Part shown: piece after piece, positions 1 through 7,550 of the stretch
Layout of the letters: each line of letters begins with the position of its first letter
Numbering within the stretch: the first letter of the stretch is position 1
Source: UBA6022 sp038319685
GTDB lineage: Bacteria; Patescibacteriota; Saccharimonadia; Saccharimonadales; Saccharimonadaceae
DNA: 64,000 nucleotides
Reading direction: 5' to 3'
NCBI GenBank assembly: GCA_038319685.1
Contig: JBBQDN010000006.1
Location: 15,150-79,149 of the forward strand
Position numbers and translations under genes: made by a program
The notes under the pieces: generated by a model
What the model was told of the DNA's origin: nothing
Database searches by the model: none
The model's input: only the letters and a program-made list of their open reading frames with translations

Positions 1-2
1 CG

Positions 3-749
3 ACATATGACGCACTGCTAGATGCTGCAGAGGTATATGAAAACGTACTTGACGACGACAACAAAGCCGACACATTACGTGATCGTGCGGCACAATTAAA
101 AAGTACGATTTTTGATCTATTCTGGACAGATGACAAAGGCGGCTACTTCGTCCTGGGGATAGACCATGATGATGACGGTGGACTGCGGCAACTAAAAATC
201 CGAACTTCGAATATGGGCCATGTCTTAAACTCACGACTACTGGAAGGAAGTGACGAACAATGCATACACATGCGAACTGCCGTTGTCAACCATATGATGT
301 CTCCTGAAATGTTAAATATTAGTGGTATTCGAACGCTCGCCAATGATGAAGTTCGTTTCCGTCCTGGAGCATATCACAATGGGAGCGTGTGGCTATGGGA
401 CACGCATCATATTGCTCAGGGTCTTCGCCGTCATGGGTATAAAGATTATGCAAATGAACTTGACCGCCGACTACTGCATGTTATTGAAGCAACAAAAATA
501 TTTCCAGAATACGTTCGTGGTGATAATGGTCCAATCCCTAATATTAACCGGTACACAATTATCGTATGGGATGAAAAGCATGAGCGTGAAAATCAGATCG
601 AACAACCACCTCAGGAAGTTCAGGCATGGACAGTTGCCGCAATCTTAGCTATTAAACGACGTATTGACCGCGAAGAACGCACAAATAGGAATCTATTTAA
701 ACAGTTGAGTGATCGTCTTCCGCTAATAATACCGCGAGTACCCCGTTAG
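3..749 (+). CDS. Glycogen debranching enzyme-like protein, C-terminal part (partial)
   Basis: The reading frame is open from the left edge of the window, so the gene starts upstream; 248 residues and the stop are visible. The visible part looks like the C-terminal alpha/alpha-barrel of an amylo-alpha-1,6-glucosidase: the segment AYHNGSVWLWDTHHIAQGL is close to the family's YHNGSVWPWD motif, and a late segment QPPQEVQAWTVAAI is also typical. Such enzymes hydrolyse alpha-1,6 branch points of glycogen-like glucans in the cytoplasm. The last 53 bases overlap the end of the convergent trehalase gene. Family assignment is fairly secure; exact substrate is inferred. Confidence 0.8.
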   Translation, partial: TYDALLDAAEVYENVLDDDNKADTLRDRAAQLKSTIFDLFWTDDKGGYFVLGIDHDDDGGLRQLKIRTSNMGHVLNSRLLEGSDEQCIHMRTAVVNHMMSPEMLNISGIRTLANDEVRFRPGAYHNGSVWLWDTHHIAQGLRRHGYKDYANELDRRLLHVIEATKIFPEYVRGDNGPIPNINRYTIIVWDEKHERENQIEQPPQEVQAWTVAAILAIKRRIDREERTNRNLFKQLSDRLPLIIPRVPR

Positions 750-2283
750 TCCAGCCAAACCCGTCCTGAAGTGGATATTCACCACCGCCGCCGAGTCTAT
801 CGTCACCGTCGACTGCATATTTTTCGATCATTTTGTGTTTACTGTGAAATATATCTAGGTTTGATGCAACCCAACGTTTTTTAATTTCATCAGCCAAACG
901 ATGATAACCGTAGCTTCGCAGGCCTTCGATCGCAATCCACTGGAGTGGCGCCCAACCGTTCGGTGCGTCCCACTGCTGGCCGGTGTTTTCAAGCGTTGTC
1001 ACCAGGCCACCTGATTTTAGGAAATCTTTTTCGAGCTTTGCTGCAACTAACGCAGCCTGTTTTGACGTTGCAATCTTGGCATATAGGGGAAATACCGCCG
1101 CGAGAGTAAGTTGACCAGTTGGTTGTTCGTGATGGAAATTATAATCGACAAAAAAACCAGCTTTTTCATCCCAGCAATATTTCTGAATCGCTGCCATGCG
1201 ACGGTCTGCTATTGTTTGGAATTTACGCGCCAGAAGTGGTTGTTTGATCAACTGATAGGCTTCAACGATACCTATTTCTAACTGATACAGCAGTGCATTT
1301 AAATCAACGGGTATAATATCGGCGGTATGAATCGTGTTGATATCCTTCGGATCTAAAAACCAGCGTGAACTAAAATCCCAACCCGATTCAGCACCAGCCC
1401 GAAGGTGTAAATATAACCTATCAGATGCACGATGTGCGGCTGATTCTGCCGTTTCCTGATCTTCGCGAAGTGATTCAGGCCGTGGGGTTGTTTTGTTATC
1501 GTAGTATCGATTCATCAACACGCCGTTTGGCATCTCGACAACACGGGCATACGCTTTGTGTTCGAGTTTACTGAGCATTCGACGACCTTTCATCCAAAAA
1601 CGATATTCAGCTAACATATACGGCAGGTACTCGGCATATGTTCGTACTTTACCTTTGTGACGAGCGAGTAACTTTACCATCTGGGCGAAAAACGGTGGCT
1701 GTGAACGGCTGAGAAAATAGGTTCGGTTTGCGGTAGGAATAAAGCCAAATTTTCGGATCATGTAAGCGTAATTACGCATCATACCTTCGATAACATCCCA
1801 GCGACCATCCGCCGCAAGCCCAAGCATAATAAAATAGCTATCCCAGTAAAACTGTTCGTTAAACCGACCACCTGGAACAATATAGGCATACGGTAATGCG
1901 ATAAGCGATCCACGGTCACGTCGGTTTTTACGCTCTAACACATGCCAGAGTTCAGCGATGTGCTGACGCGGTGTCATGTCTGGGTTAGTTGTATAAATAA
2001 CGCCACCACCGCCAAATTCATAGAAATGACGACTGACGAATTCACGCAGGTCAAACGCTGGATCTTTTTTTGCCAAAATATATTCCTGCTGGATTGATTT
2101 CATGCGACGACGAGGAATGAGATCGACAAAAGTTTTGCCATCGTCATACACTTTTGTGTTCTGCACATCAGTAAACAGAGCACCGAGGCCTTCGTCCGGG
2201 CTTTTACTCGGTCGAACTAACGGACCCGTCGCAGTGACGAAAGCAGATTTTAGAGATTCTTGTTTTGGTATGTGGAACTTCAC
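697..2283 (-). CDS. Trehalase, glycoside hydrolase family 37
   Basis: A 528-residue GH37 trehalase, which hydrolyses trehalose to two glucoses. The family signatures are intact: PGGRFNEQFYWDSYF near residue 137, ESGWDFSSRWF near 300 (containing the catalytic Asp of the family), QWDAPNGWAP near 437 and GGGGEYPLQDGFGW near 505. There is no signal peptide, so a cytoplasmic (TreF-like) enzyme is likely. The start is a GTG directly behind a TTGCAG-17-TATACT promoter, leaving only 7 nt between the -10 box and GTG, so the mRNA is probably leaderless. It converges on the debranching gene with a 53-bp overlap; together they suggest use of stored or host-derived glucans and trehalose. Confidence 0.93.
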   Translation of the reverse strand: MKFHIPKQESLKSAFVTATGPLVRPSKSPDEGLGALFTDVQNTKVYDDGKTFVDLIPRRRMKSIQQEYILAKKDPAFDLREFVSRHFYEFGGGGVIYTTNPDMTPRQHIAELWHVLERKNRRDRGSLIALPYAYIVPGGRFNEQFYWDSYFIMLGLAADGRWDVIEGMMRNYAYMIRKFGFIPTANRTYFLSRSQPPFFAQMVKLLARHKGKVRTYAEYLPYMLAEYRFWMKGRRMLSKLEHKAYARVVEMPNGVLMNRYYDNKTTPRPESLREDQETAESAAHRASDRLYLHLRAGAESGWDFSSRWFLDPKDINTIHTADIIPVDLNALLYQLEIGIVEAYQLIKQPLLARKFQTIADRRMAAIQKYCWDEKAGFFVDYNFHHEQPTGQLTLAAVFPLYAKIATSKQAALVAAKLEKDFLKSGGLVTTLENTGQQWDAPNGWAPLQWIAIEGLRSYGYHRLADEIKKRWVASNLDIFHSKHKMIEKYAVDGDDRLGGGGEYPLQDGFGWTNGVLAVLLAEDDHSTV

Positions 2284-2290
2284 TACAATT

Positions 2291-2319
2291 AGTATAGTGG
2301 TTACGGTTAACTACTGCAA
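2291..2319 (-). promoter_or_regulatory. Promoter of the trehalase gene (TTGCAG-17-TATACT)
   Basis: On the minus strand, TTGCAG (2314-2319) is followed after 17 nt by TATACT (2291-2296). The start codon GTG begins 7 nt after the -10 box, which would place the transcription start at or next to the start codon. Confidence 0.65.
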
Positions 2320-2342
2320 TAACAGATCGTGAAAATACGTGA

Positions 2343-2370
2343 AAAATAAAAAGGAGCCGTGTATGGCTCC
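2343..2370 (-). terminator. Rho-independent terminator of typA
   Basis: Read on the minus strand just after the typA stop, GGAGCC and GGCTCC pair around a 6-nt loop and are followed by TTTTTATTTTT. It separates typA from the downstream trehalase gene. Confidence 0.8.
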
Positions 2371-2377
2371 CGTTTTA

Positions 2378-4201
2378 TTAGTTTTTTGAGTTGCGTTTGC
2401 GCTTGTTTGGGTCAAGGAATCGTTTACGAAGGCGAAGTGATTTTGGCGTGACTTCGAGTAGCTCGTCGTCTTCGATAAAGTCGATACACTGTTCCAGACT
2501 AAGGTCAGTAAATGGTGTCAACTGAATCGTGCCGTCGCTTGATGACGTACGCATGTTTGTCAGCTGTTTGCCACGACAAACATTAACATCGAGGTCGCCG
2601 CTACGGTTATAAACACCGACGATCATACCTTGATAAACAGTCGTGCCTGGTCCGACATACAGTTCGCCACGCGCAGATGCATTATCGAGTGCAAAGGCCG
2701 TTGTGGCACCCGCTTCGGTGGCAATAAGCGCACCGTTACGAAGTTGTTGCAGTTTTGGACCGAGTGGTTGGTACCCGTGTGGCAAGCTGTTCATGATGAT
2801 CGTTCCCTTGGTTGCGGTAAGCAGAAGGTTACGAAGACCAATCAGTGCGCGTGTTGGTAAAATGTACGTGCTGCGTGAAGTTCCGCTACTGGTCTGTTCT
2901 TGTTTGACCATAGCAGCGCGGCGCGCACCAAGTTCTTGACTGACTGCGCCGAGGAATTCAGGGGCAACTTCAACCAACAGTTCTTCGACCGGTTCCATTG
3001 TTTTGCCGTCTTCTTCGATAGTGACCACTTGTGGGCGACCGACTTCGAATTCAAAATCTTCACGGCGAAGAGCTTCGATCAAAACCGAAAGGTGCAATTC
3101 ACCACGACCACTCACCGTAAAGCCAATACCGTCTTCTTCGACACGAAGTGACACGTTGGTTTCAAGTTCACGTTTAAGTCGATCACCGATTTGGCGTGAC
3201 GTATTGAATGATGCTTCCTTGCCTTTAAGCGGGCTGGTGTTTGGACCAAGGTACATACTGATTGTTGGAGCTTCAACATCAATGACTGGAAGCGCTTCTG
3301 GGTGTTCTTTGTCGGCAATCGTTTCACCGATATGCGCGTCACCGATACCTGTTAGGGCAACAATGTCACCCGCGCCAGCTGCATCGATTTCTTCACGGTT
3401 CAGGCCACGGTAGCCAAATACTTTGTCGATTTTACTCGGTACAATTGTTCCATCACGTTTAATAAGGACAACGGGGGTGCCTTTTTTGACATCACCACGA
3501 GTAATACGACCGATCGCATATTTACCTTGGAATGTATCATACTGAAGTGACGTCACGAGAAGCTGGAATGGCTTGTCGACTTCAACCGTTGGCGCAGGAA
3601 TATCACTGATAATCGCGTCAAAAATAGGTGTTAGATCGGTGTGTTCTGACATATTGTCAGGCAGGTGGGTCCAGGCTTTGCCTTCGCGGCCAATTGCATA
3701 GTACACAGGATAGTGTAATTGACTGTCATCAATCGCAAGTTCCAAAAACAGATCAGACACTTCGTCAATTACTTCATCAATACGACGAGATGGTTTGTCG
3801 ATTTTGTTGATAATAACCACTGGTTTGAGGCCAAGTTCAAGGGCTTTACTTAAGACGAATTTCGTCTGTGGCATCGGACCTTCTTGGGCATCAACAACTA
3901 GTAGGACACCGTCGGCCATATTGAGAGTACGCTCAACTTCACCCGAGAAATCAGCGTGACCTGGAGTGTCGATAATGTTAATTTTGTAGTCACCGTGATA
4001 GATCGATGTCTGTTTGGCAGTAATCGTAATACCACGTTCGTGTTCCTGGTCACCGCTGTCCATGATCAAATCTTGTGACATTTCGGCTTGGTTATCACGG
4101 AATGTGTTACTTTGTTTTAATAGCCCATCAACCATCGTGGTTTTACCATGGTCGACGTGGGCAATAATTGCGATATTGCGAATAAGTTTTGGGTCTCTCA
4201 T
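2378..4201 (-). CDS. typA: Ribosome-associated GTPase TypA/BipA
   Basis: A translational GTPase of the TypA/BipA family (about 607 aa from the chosen start), acting on the ribosome in assembly and stress adaptation. Visible motifs are the P-loop AHVDHGKTT, switch region RGITITAKQTS, DTPGHADF and NKID, followed by EF-Tu-like domain 2, EF-G-like domains III and V and the BipA-specific C-terminal domain. An ATG at 4201 (MRDPKLIRNIAII) fits the family N-terminus; a longer frame to 4279 exists, but its extra residues do not match the family. AGGAG lies about 25 nt upstream of this ATG, and a five-codon ORF whose TGA overlaps the typA ATG sits in between. Confidence 0.95.
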   Translation of the reverse strand: MRDPKLIRNIAIIAHVDHGKTTMVDGLLKQSNTFRDNQAEMSQDLIMDSGDQEHERGITITAKQTSIYHGDYKINIIDTPGHADFSGEVERTLNMADGVLLVVDAQEGPMPQTKFVLSKALELGLKPVVIINKIDKPSRRIDEVIDEVSDLFLELAIDDSQLHYPVYYAIGREGKAWTHLPDNMSEHTDLTPIFDAIISDIPAPTVEVDKPFQLLVTSLQYDTFQGKYAIGRITRGDVKKGTPVVLIKRDGTIVPSKIDKVFGYRGLNREEIDAAGAGDIVALTGIGDAHIGETIADKEHPEALPVIDVEAPTISMYLGPNTSPLKGKEASFNTSRQIGDRLKRELETNVSLRVEEDGIGFTVSGRGELHLSVLIEALRREDFEFEVGRPQVVTIEEDGKTMEPVEELLVEVAPEFLGAVSQELGARRAAMVKQEQTSSGTSRSTYILPTRALIGLRNLLLTATKGTIIMNSLPHGYQPLGPKLQQLRNGALIATEAGATTAFALDNASARGELYVGPGTTVYQGMIVGVYNRSGDLDVNVCRGKQLTNMRTSSSDGTIQLTPFTDLSLEQCIDFIEDDELLEVTPKSLRLRKRFLDPNKRKRNSKN

Positions 4202-4289
4202 AAAAATATACCCATTTCTGATGGGCTCCTCTGTATATAGTATAGCAAAAAGGTAGCCCTTTGACCACCCCTGAATCATTTTGGTGGAG

Positions 4290-5069
4290 CTATGATGCCA
4301 ACGAAGCGATCACTTCTTGTAGCTCGGCGATAGCACCTGGCGTCGCTCGGTTCCTATGAGTTTCGCCGCTGGATTTTACTAATACGATGCGTGATCCCGC
4401 TACAGTTGGAGCGATTTCACTATACGGAAACAGGCTATCGTATTCGGCTGCATAAATTGTCACTGGCAGTTTATAAGCCAGTTTTATCGCTTGCTCGGAC
4501 ACATCTTGATTAGCACCGATAGTATAGTCAGAACGAATACGTCGTAGTGACAGGAGTGAGTATTTGATAATTTCATACAGCGTCGTACGATTCCCTGCAA
4601 TCCGTAACGACTGATGAGAATGTTTCCAAAACAATCGAGAGCGCCTTAAAAGTTCGTGGTACCTTTGATCAGATGTATCACCGAGAGCTGATTTGTTAAA
4701 GCCGAGTGGTTGAAGTAGTGTCACCGAACGGAAATGGTCGGGATATTGATACGCGGCCGCGACAACCGCTGGTGCAGCCTGCGATTCAGCAATCACGTGG
4801 TATTTTTTTGTCCCAAGTGTCTCAATTACCTTGAGGACACAGTGAACCGACTCTTTTTCAAGATGCTGATGAGTAAAACGGTGGTACGGAAAAGCTCCGA
4901 CGGTTGCAACATTGTCTGGTACAAGACGACTTATTTTTGTTAAATTTTTCCCTGTTTGGCCGACACCTAAGAAAACGATCGTATCAACCGCTAGGGGTGG
5001 CGTTACATACGTCACTCGTGCAGTAGTATCTATTGCTATGTAGTGGTGATCAAGATTTTTATTGGACAT
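4290..5069 (-). CDS. Alpha/beta-hydrolase-like protein
   Basis: A 259-residue protein with the pattern of an alpha/beta-hydrolase fold. A first beta-strand (TIVFLGVGQTGKN) is followed by a nucleophile-elbow-like segment VIAESQAAPAVVAAAYQYP near residue 112, where Ser would be the nucleophile, although the surrounding residues are AESQA and not the usual GxSxG. A late Asp (AEYDSLFPYSE) and His (SSGETHRNR) could complete a triad. There is no signal peptide. It lies between typA and tRNA-Ala and I cannot name a substrate. The fold is inferred from pattern; function is unknown. Confidence 0.6.
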   Translation of the reverse strand: MSNKNLDHHYIAIDTTARVTYVTPPLAVDTIVFLGVGQTGKNLTKISRLVPDNVATVGAFPYHRFTHQHLEKESVHCVLKVIETLGTKKYHVIAESQAAPAVVAAAYQYPDHFRSVTLLQPLGFNKSALGDTSDQRYHELLRRSRLFWKHSHQSLRIAGNRTTLYEIIKYSLLSLRRIRSDYTIGANQDVSEQAIKLAYKLPVTIYAAEYDSLFPYSEIAPTVAGSRIVLVKSSGETHRNRATPGAIAELQEVIASLAS

Positions 5070-5081
5070 AATGAATCAATT

Positions 5082-5158
5082 TGGTGGAGTGTACCGGATT
5101 CGAACCGGTCGCCTCTTCGCTGCCAGCGAAGCGCTCTAGCCAAATGAGCTAACACCCC
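5082..5158 (-). tRNA. tRNA-Ala (anticodon GGC)
   Basis: The minus strand folds into a complete cloverleaf: acceptor GGGGTGT/ACACTCC, D-arm GCTC/GAGC, anticodon stem CTTCG/CGAAG with loop CTGGCAG (anticodon GGC, reading GCC), and T-arm ACCGG-TTCGAAT-CCGGT. Discriminator A and an encoded CCA follow. Its 5' 23 bases overlap the end of the neighbouring HTH ORF. Confidence 0.96.
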
Positions 5159-5837
5159 ATATTTTTTGCTGGTATAACCGTGCTATCGAATCCAATTCTA
5201 ACTGAATATCAGTACTGCTGCAACTGATAACACACACGCCCTTGTAATCAGGATTGACTGTCGCTTTCCCGATTGTTCTTTTGTCGGGAGAAGATTGATA
5301 AAATGCTGATTCGAGTATTCCCAATTCGCTAGACCAGTAAGACCTTAGTGCTGATATGTCCTGATCAGCCCTACATTGAACTCTGGCATGAAAATCACTA
5401 CGCTTTTTATCGTAACGACGCTCAAGTAGACATATATACAGTTTCAAGATTGCAGCGTCAGAACTCCCCAACGCTAGTCCTCGATAACTTTTATACTTCG
5501 ACCCCTCCCCGAGATATAGCATTGCTAAATATATTTTTTCACTATTCTGTACACATTCGATCTCGATCACTTTATTCGCAGTGTCTAGAATAGCCTGGAA
5601 CCTCGCATCCAAAATTCTCTTATTAGCATCTAGCGCACTCGCCCGCGCACCTTCTAGTAATTTCAATACGTATACCTTATGCCTCGCGGACGATTCTGTA
5701 GATAAAACTATGTCTTTGCATATATAACTCATGGTACCCTTGGGAATATCTTGTCCTATCACGTTGCATATCTCGGTATATGTCCTGCCCGTCGAACGCA
5801 ACTGCCGTATTCTTTCACGTATTTTCGGGTTGATCAT
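5136..5837 (-). CDS. HTH protein with a LAGLIDADG-like segment
   Basis: A 233-residue protein. The N-terminal 45 residues look like a helix-turn-helix of the resolvase/transposase type (RQLRSTGRTYTEICNVIG). A central segment, YLAMLYLGEGSKYKSYRG followed by LALGSSDAAILKLYICLL, resembles one LAGLIDADG motif (an acidic residue after the small-residue helix, then a substrate-contacting beta-strand). A tail with SYWSSELGI is typical of a recurrent bacterial family of HTH plus LAGLIDADG-like proteins of unknown function. The 3' end overlaps tRNA-Ala by 23 bp. A TAATAT box lies 6 nt before the ATG. It may be a homing-type or former mobile gene; nuclease activity is not shown. Confidence 0.6.
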   Translation of the reverse strand: MINPKIRERIRQLRSTGRTYTEICNVIGQDIPKGTMSYICKDIVLSTESSARHKVYVLKLLEGARASALDANKRILDARFQAILDTANKVIEIECVQNSEKIYLAMLYLGEGSKYKSYRGLALGSSDAAILKLYICLLERRYDKKRSDFHARVQCRADQDISALRSYWSSELGILESAFYQSSPDKRTIGKATVNPDYKGVCVISCSSTDIQLELDSIARLYQQKIWGVSSFG

Positions 5838-6232
5838 ATTCGTATATTAGCACAGTTAAACGTCGGTTCGAAAATTAATAAACAATATATCCGCTGACGC
5901 GGATATATTAGTTGGGCTGTTACGCGCCCACCCGGGGCGCGGCTTTTGTTTTAAAACTGTGTTTGTTTTGGTACTCGAGAGGCACCCCATAGGCGTACCA
6001 GCTTGAAGATGATTATGTACCATTACGTCGTAAAGCACAAGCTATTTCATGAAGATAAAAACCGCTTACGCTAGTATTGTTTTTAAAAATGTGCTTAAAT
6101 AGCAGTGTTCAGAAGCATACGCGAAATAGAAAAACAGCGGACGCTTACCTTTATTAGGTAACTCCTTCTCGTTAACTATCGCCGCATGGTCGATCTGACG
6201 AAAGTTAGTAACAAGAAAGAGTACCTATTTTT
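5838..6232. other. Intergenic region with palindromes and the RRM gene leader
   Basis: No gene recognised in 395 bp. An 11-bp perfect stem with a TGAC loop lies at 5884-5909 (core ATATATCCGC / GCGGATATAT). A GC-rich hairpin, CGCGCCC / GGGCGCG, lies at 5923-5941 and is followed by a T-rich stretch. A TGGTAC/GTACCA pair and a small hairpin TTACCT/AGGTAA (6145-6161) follow. The right part is the untranslated leader of the RRM gene. The folds could give a small RNA or a regulated leader, but no clear promoter was found. Confidence 0.45.
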
Positions 6233-6580
6233 ATGGCACAACAAAATCTTTTCATCGGTAGCCTTGCTTACGCAACTACTGACGATAGTTTGAAAGCTCA
6301 TTTTGAGCAAATCGGTGAAGTCGCTAGCGCACGTGTCATTACTGACCGTGACAGTGGCCGATCTAAAGGCTTCGGTTTCGTCGAATTTACAGACGAAGCT
6401 AACAACCAAAAAGCTGTTGATCAGCTTGATGGTAAAGAGCTTGATGGCCGCGCTATCAGCGTTGGTCTTGCTCGTCCCAAAGAAGATCGCCCTAAACGCG
6501 ACTTCGGCGGTGGCGGCGGCGACCGTGGTGGTGACCGCGGTGGCAACGGTGGCGGTTCATTCCGTCAGCGTAGCTGGTAG
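6233..6580 (+). CDS. Small RNA-binding protein with one RRM and a glycine-rich tail
   Basis: A 115-residue protein with a single RNA-recognition motif spanning about residues 5-80. RNP2 is LFIGSL and RNP1 is RSKGFGFVEF, each with the aromatic residues that stack on RNA. The C-terminus is a Gly/Asp/Arg-rich tail ending in RQRSW. The arrangement matches the glycine-rich RNA-binding proteins of cyanobacteria and other bacteria, which are often cold-induced RNA chaperones; that role is inferred here. The long untranslated leader with several palindromes would fit post-transcriptional control. A strong terminator follows immediately. Confidence 0.92.
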   Translation: MAQQNLFIGSLAYATTDDSLKAHFEQIGEVASARVITDRDSGRSKGFGFVEFTDEANNQKAVDQLDGKELDGRAISVGLARPKEDRPKRDFGGGGGDRGGDRGGNGGGSFRQRSW

Positions 6581-6593
6581 TTTACTACCCGTA

Positions 6594-6636
6594 CACAATA
6601 AAATACCTCGTCCTAGTGGCGAGGTATTTTATTGTG
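6594..6636. terminator. Bidirectional terminator between the RRM and PGPGW genes
   Basis: A perfect 17-bp inverted repeat (CACAATAAAATACCTCG and its complement) encloses a 9-nt loop. The A/T-rich outer part provides U-rich tails in both directions, so it can end the RRM transcript and the convergent minus-strand transcript. Confidence 0.88.
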
Positions 6637-6646
6637 TGTTCATATA

Positions 6647-7006
6647 CTATCTAAAGAGTGGTGATTTTACCCAGTCAAGTCCAAGATGAAGCCAGTCGTT
6701 AATCAGTCCGTAACCATTTAAAAGCCATATTGTAATAATAACGACGATAGCGGTGATTACCCAAATGGCTGCTTTAATAATAAACGGTTGACGCGCGAGC
6801 CATGCTTGCCATTCATCATACTTACCTTTTGCGACATCAAGTACTTTTTGCGCCCATGCAAATTCAGTCGCTAAGATGGCTAGTCCGGCAAATACAATCA
6901 ACCATCCTGGTCCAGGGTACGGAATCGCAATGATTCCGATAACGAGCACGACACCGCCAACGATGCCTATTGCGATCCGACGAAGTTGACGCTTGGTTTT
7001 GTGCAT
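6647..7006 (-). CDS. PGPGW-family transmembrane protein
   Basis: A 119-residue membrane protein with a basic N-terminus, TM segments at about residues 10-30 and 32-50, and another near 75-97. The segment AIPYPGPGWLIVFAGLAIL carries the PGPGW motif that defines the TIGR02611/PF09656 family of unknown function. Its start lies 4 nt downstream of the stop of the 80-residue membrane protein gene, so the two are probably co-transcribed. Family recognition is good; function is unknown. Confidence 0.82.
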   Translation of the reverse strand: MHKTKRQLRRIAIGIVGGVVLVIGIIAIPYPGPGWLIVFAGLAILATEFAWAQKVLDVAKGKYDEWQAWLARQPFIIKAAIWVITAIVVIITIWLLNGYGLINDWLHLGLDWVKSPLFR

Positions 7007-7010
7007 GACT

Positions 7011-7253
7011 CTATGCCTTGTTTCGTTTGTGACGACGTACGATTTTTGTCACGATAAGAATCAACGCAGCAACAATCAGTGCAGCCCCTAACATAACCGG
7101 GATGAACCATGGTGAACCCGTATTAACAAGATTACCATTTGTCGGTGTCGTACAGGTTGATGCCGATGTCGAACAGTCGTATGTACCGCTGTTATAGGCA
7201 TCTGTTCCGTATGCAGCCGCAGCGAATGTAGGTTTATATGTATATGTATTCAT
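7011..7253 (-). CDS. Small membrane protein with a sortase-signal-like C-terminus
   Basis: An 80-residue protein. Residues 1-45 are rich in Thr, Ser, Tyr and Asn and contain two Cys (YDCSTSASTC). The C-terminus has the order of a cell-wall sorting signal: NLVNTGS (LPXTG-like but with Val for Pro), a hydrophobic helix (about residues 49-69) and a basic end RRHKRNKA. There is no N-terminal signal peptide, so it may simply be a single-pass membrane protein whose N-terminal part faces outwards. AAGGATG precedes the ATG. It is divergent from tatA, and no sortase is visible in the window. Confidence 0.65.
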   Translation of the reverse strand: MNTYTYKPTFAAAAYGTDAYNSGTYDCSTSASTCTTPTNGNLVNTGSPWFIPVMLGAALIVAALILIVTKIVRRHKRNKA

Positions 7254-7262
7254 AAATCATCC

Positions 7263-7291
7263 TTGTCATTTTAAAGCTTAAGTCTTATTAT
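7263..7291 (+). promoter_or_regulatory. Promoter of the tat operon (TTGTCA-17-TATTAT)
   Basis: TTGTCA (7263-7268) and TATTAT (7286-7291) are separated by 17 nt, with a strong AAGGAGG ribosome-binding site downstream and tatA starting at 7324. Confidence 0.7.
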
Positions 7292-7323
7292 ATAGATAAT
7301 AGACTAAAGGAGGAAAGAATACT

Positions 7324-7545
7324 ATGCAATTATCGCAATTTGCCGATATCCTGGGACTGGGAACACCTGAACTAATTATCATTTTGGTAATTATTTTGTT
7401 GATTTTCGGAGGAAGCCAATTACCAAAACTCGCACGAAACCTAGGTAGTTCAGCAAAAGAACTTCGCAAAGGACTCGATGAGTCAAAAGCTTCGTTCAAA
7501 AATGCCAACAACGACAACAAACCAGAATCTTCAGATAAGGTTTAG
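7324..7545 (+). CDS. tatA: Twin-arginine translocase subunit TatA
   Basis: A 73-residue TatA/E-type protein, the pore-forming subunit of the twin-arginine translocase, which exports folded proteins. It shows the standard order: a short N-terminus (LGLGTPELIIIL), one TM helix at about residues 15-33, the FGGSQLPKLARNLG hinge with its Phe-Gly pair, an amphipathic helix, and a charged tail. The ribosome-binding site AAGGAGG lies 8 nt before the ATG. tatC starts 5 nt after its stop. Confidence 0.95.
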   Translation: MQLSQFADILGLGTPELIIILVIILLIFGGSQLPKLARNLGSSAKELRKGLDESKASFKNANNDNKPESSDKV

Positions 7546-7550
7546 TCCCT

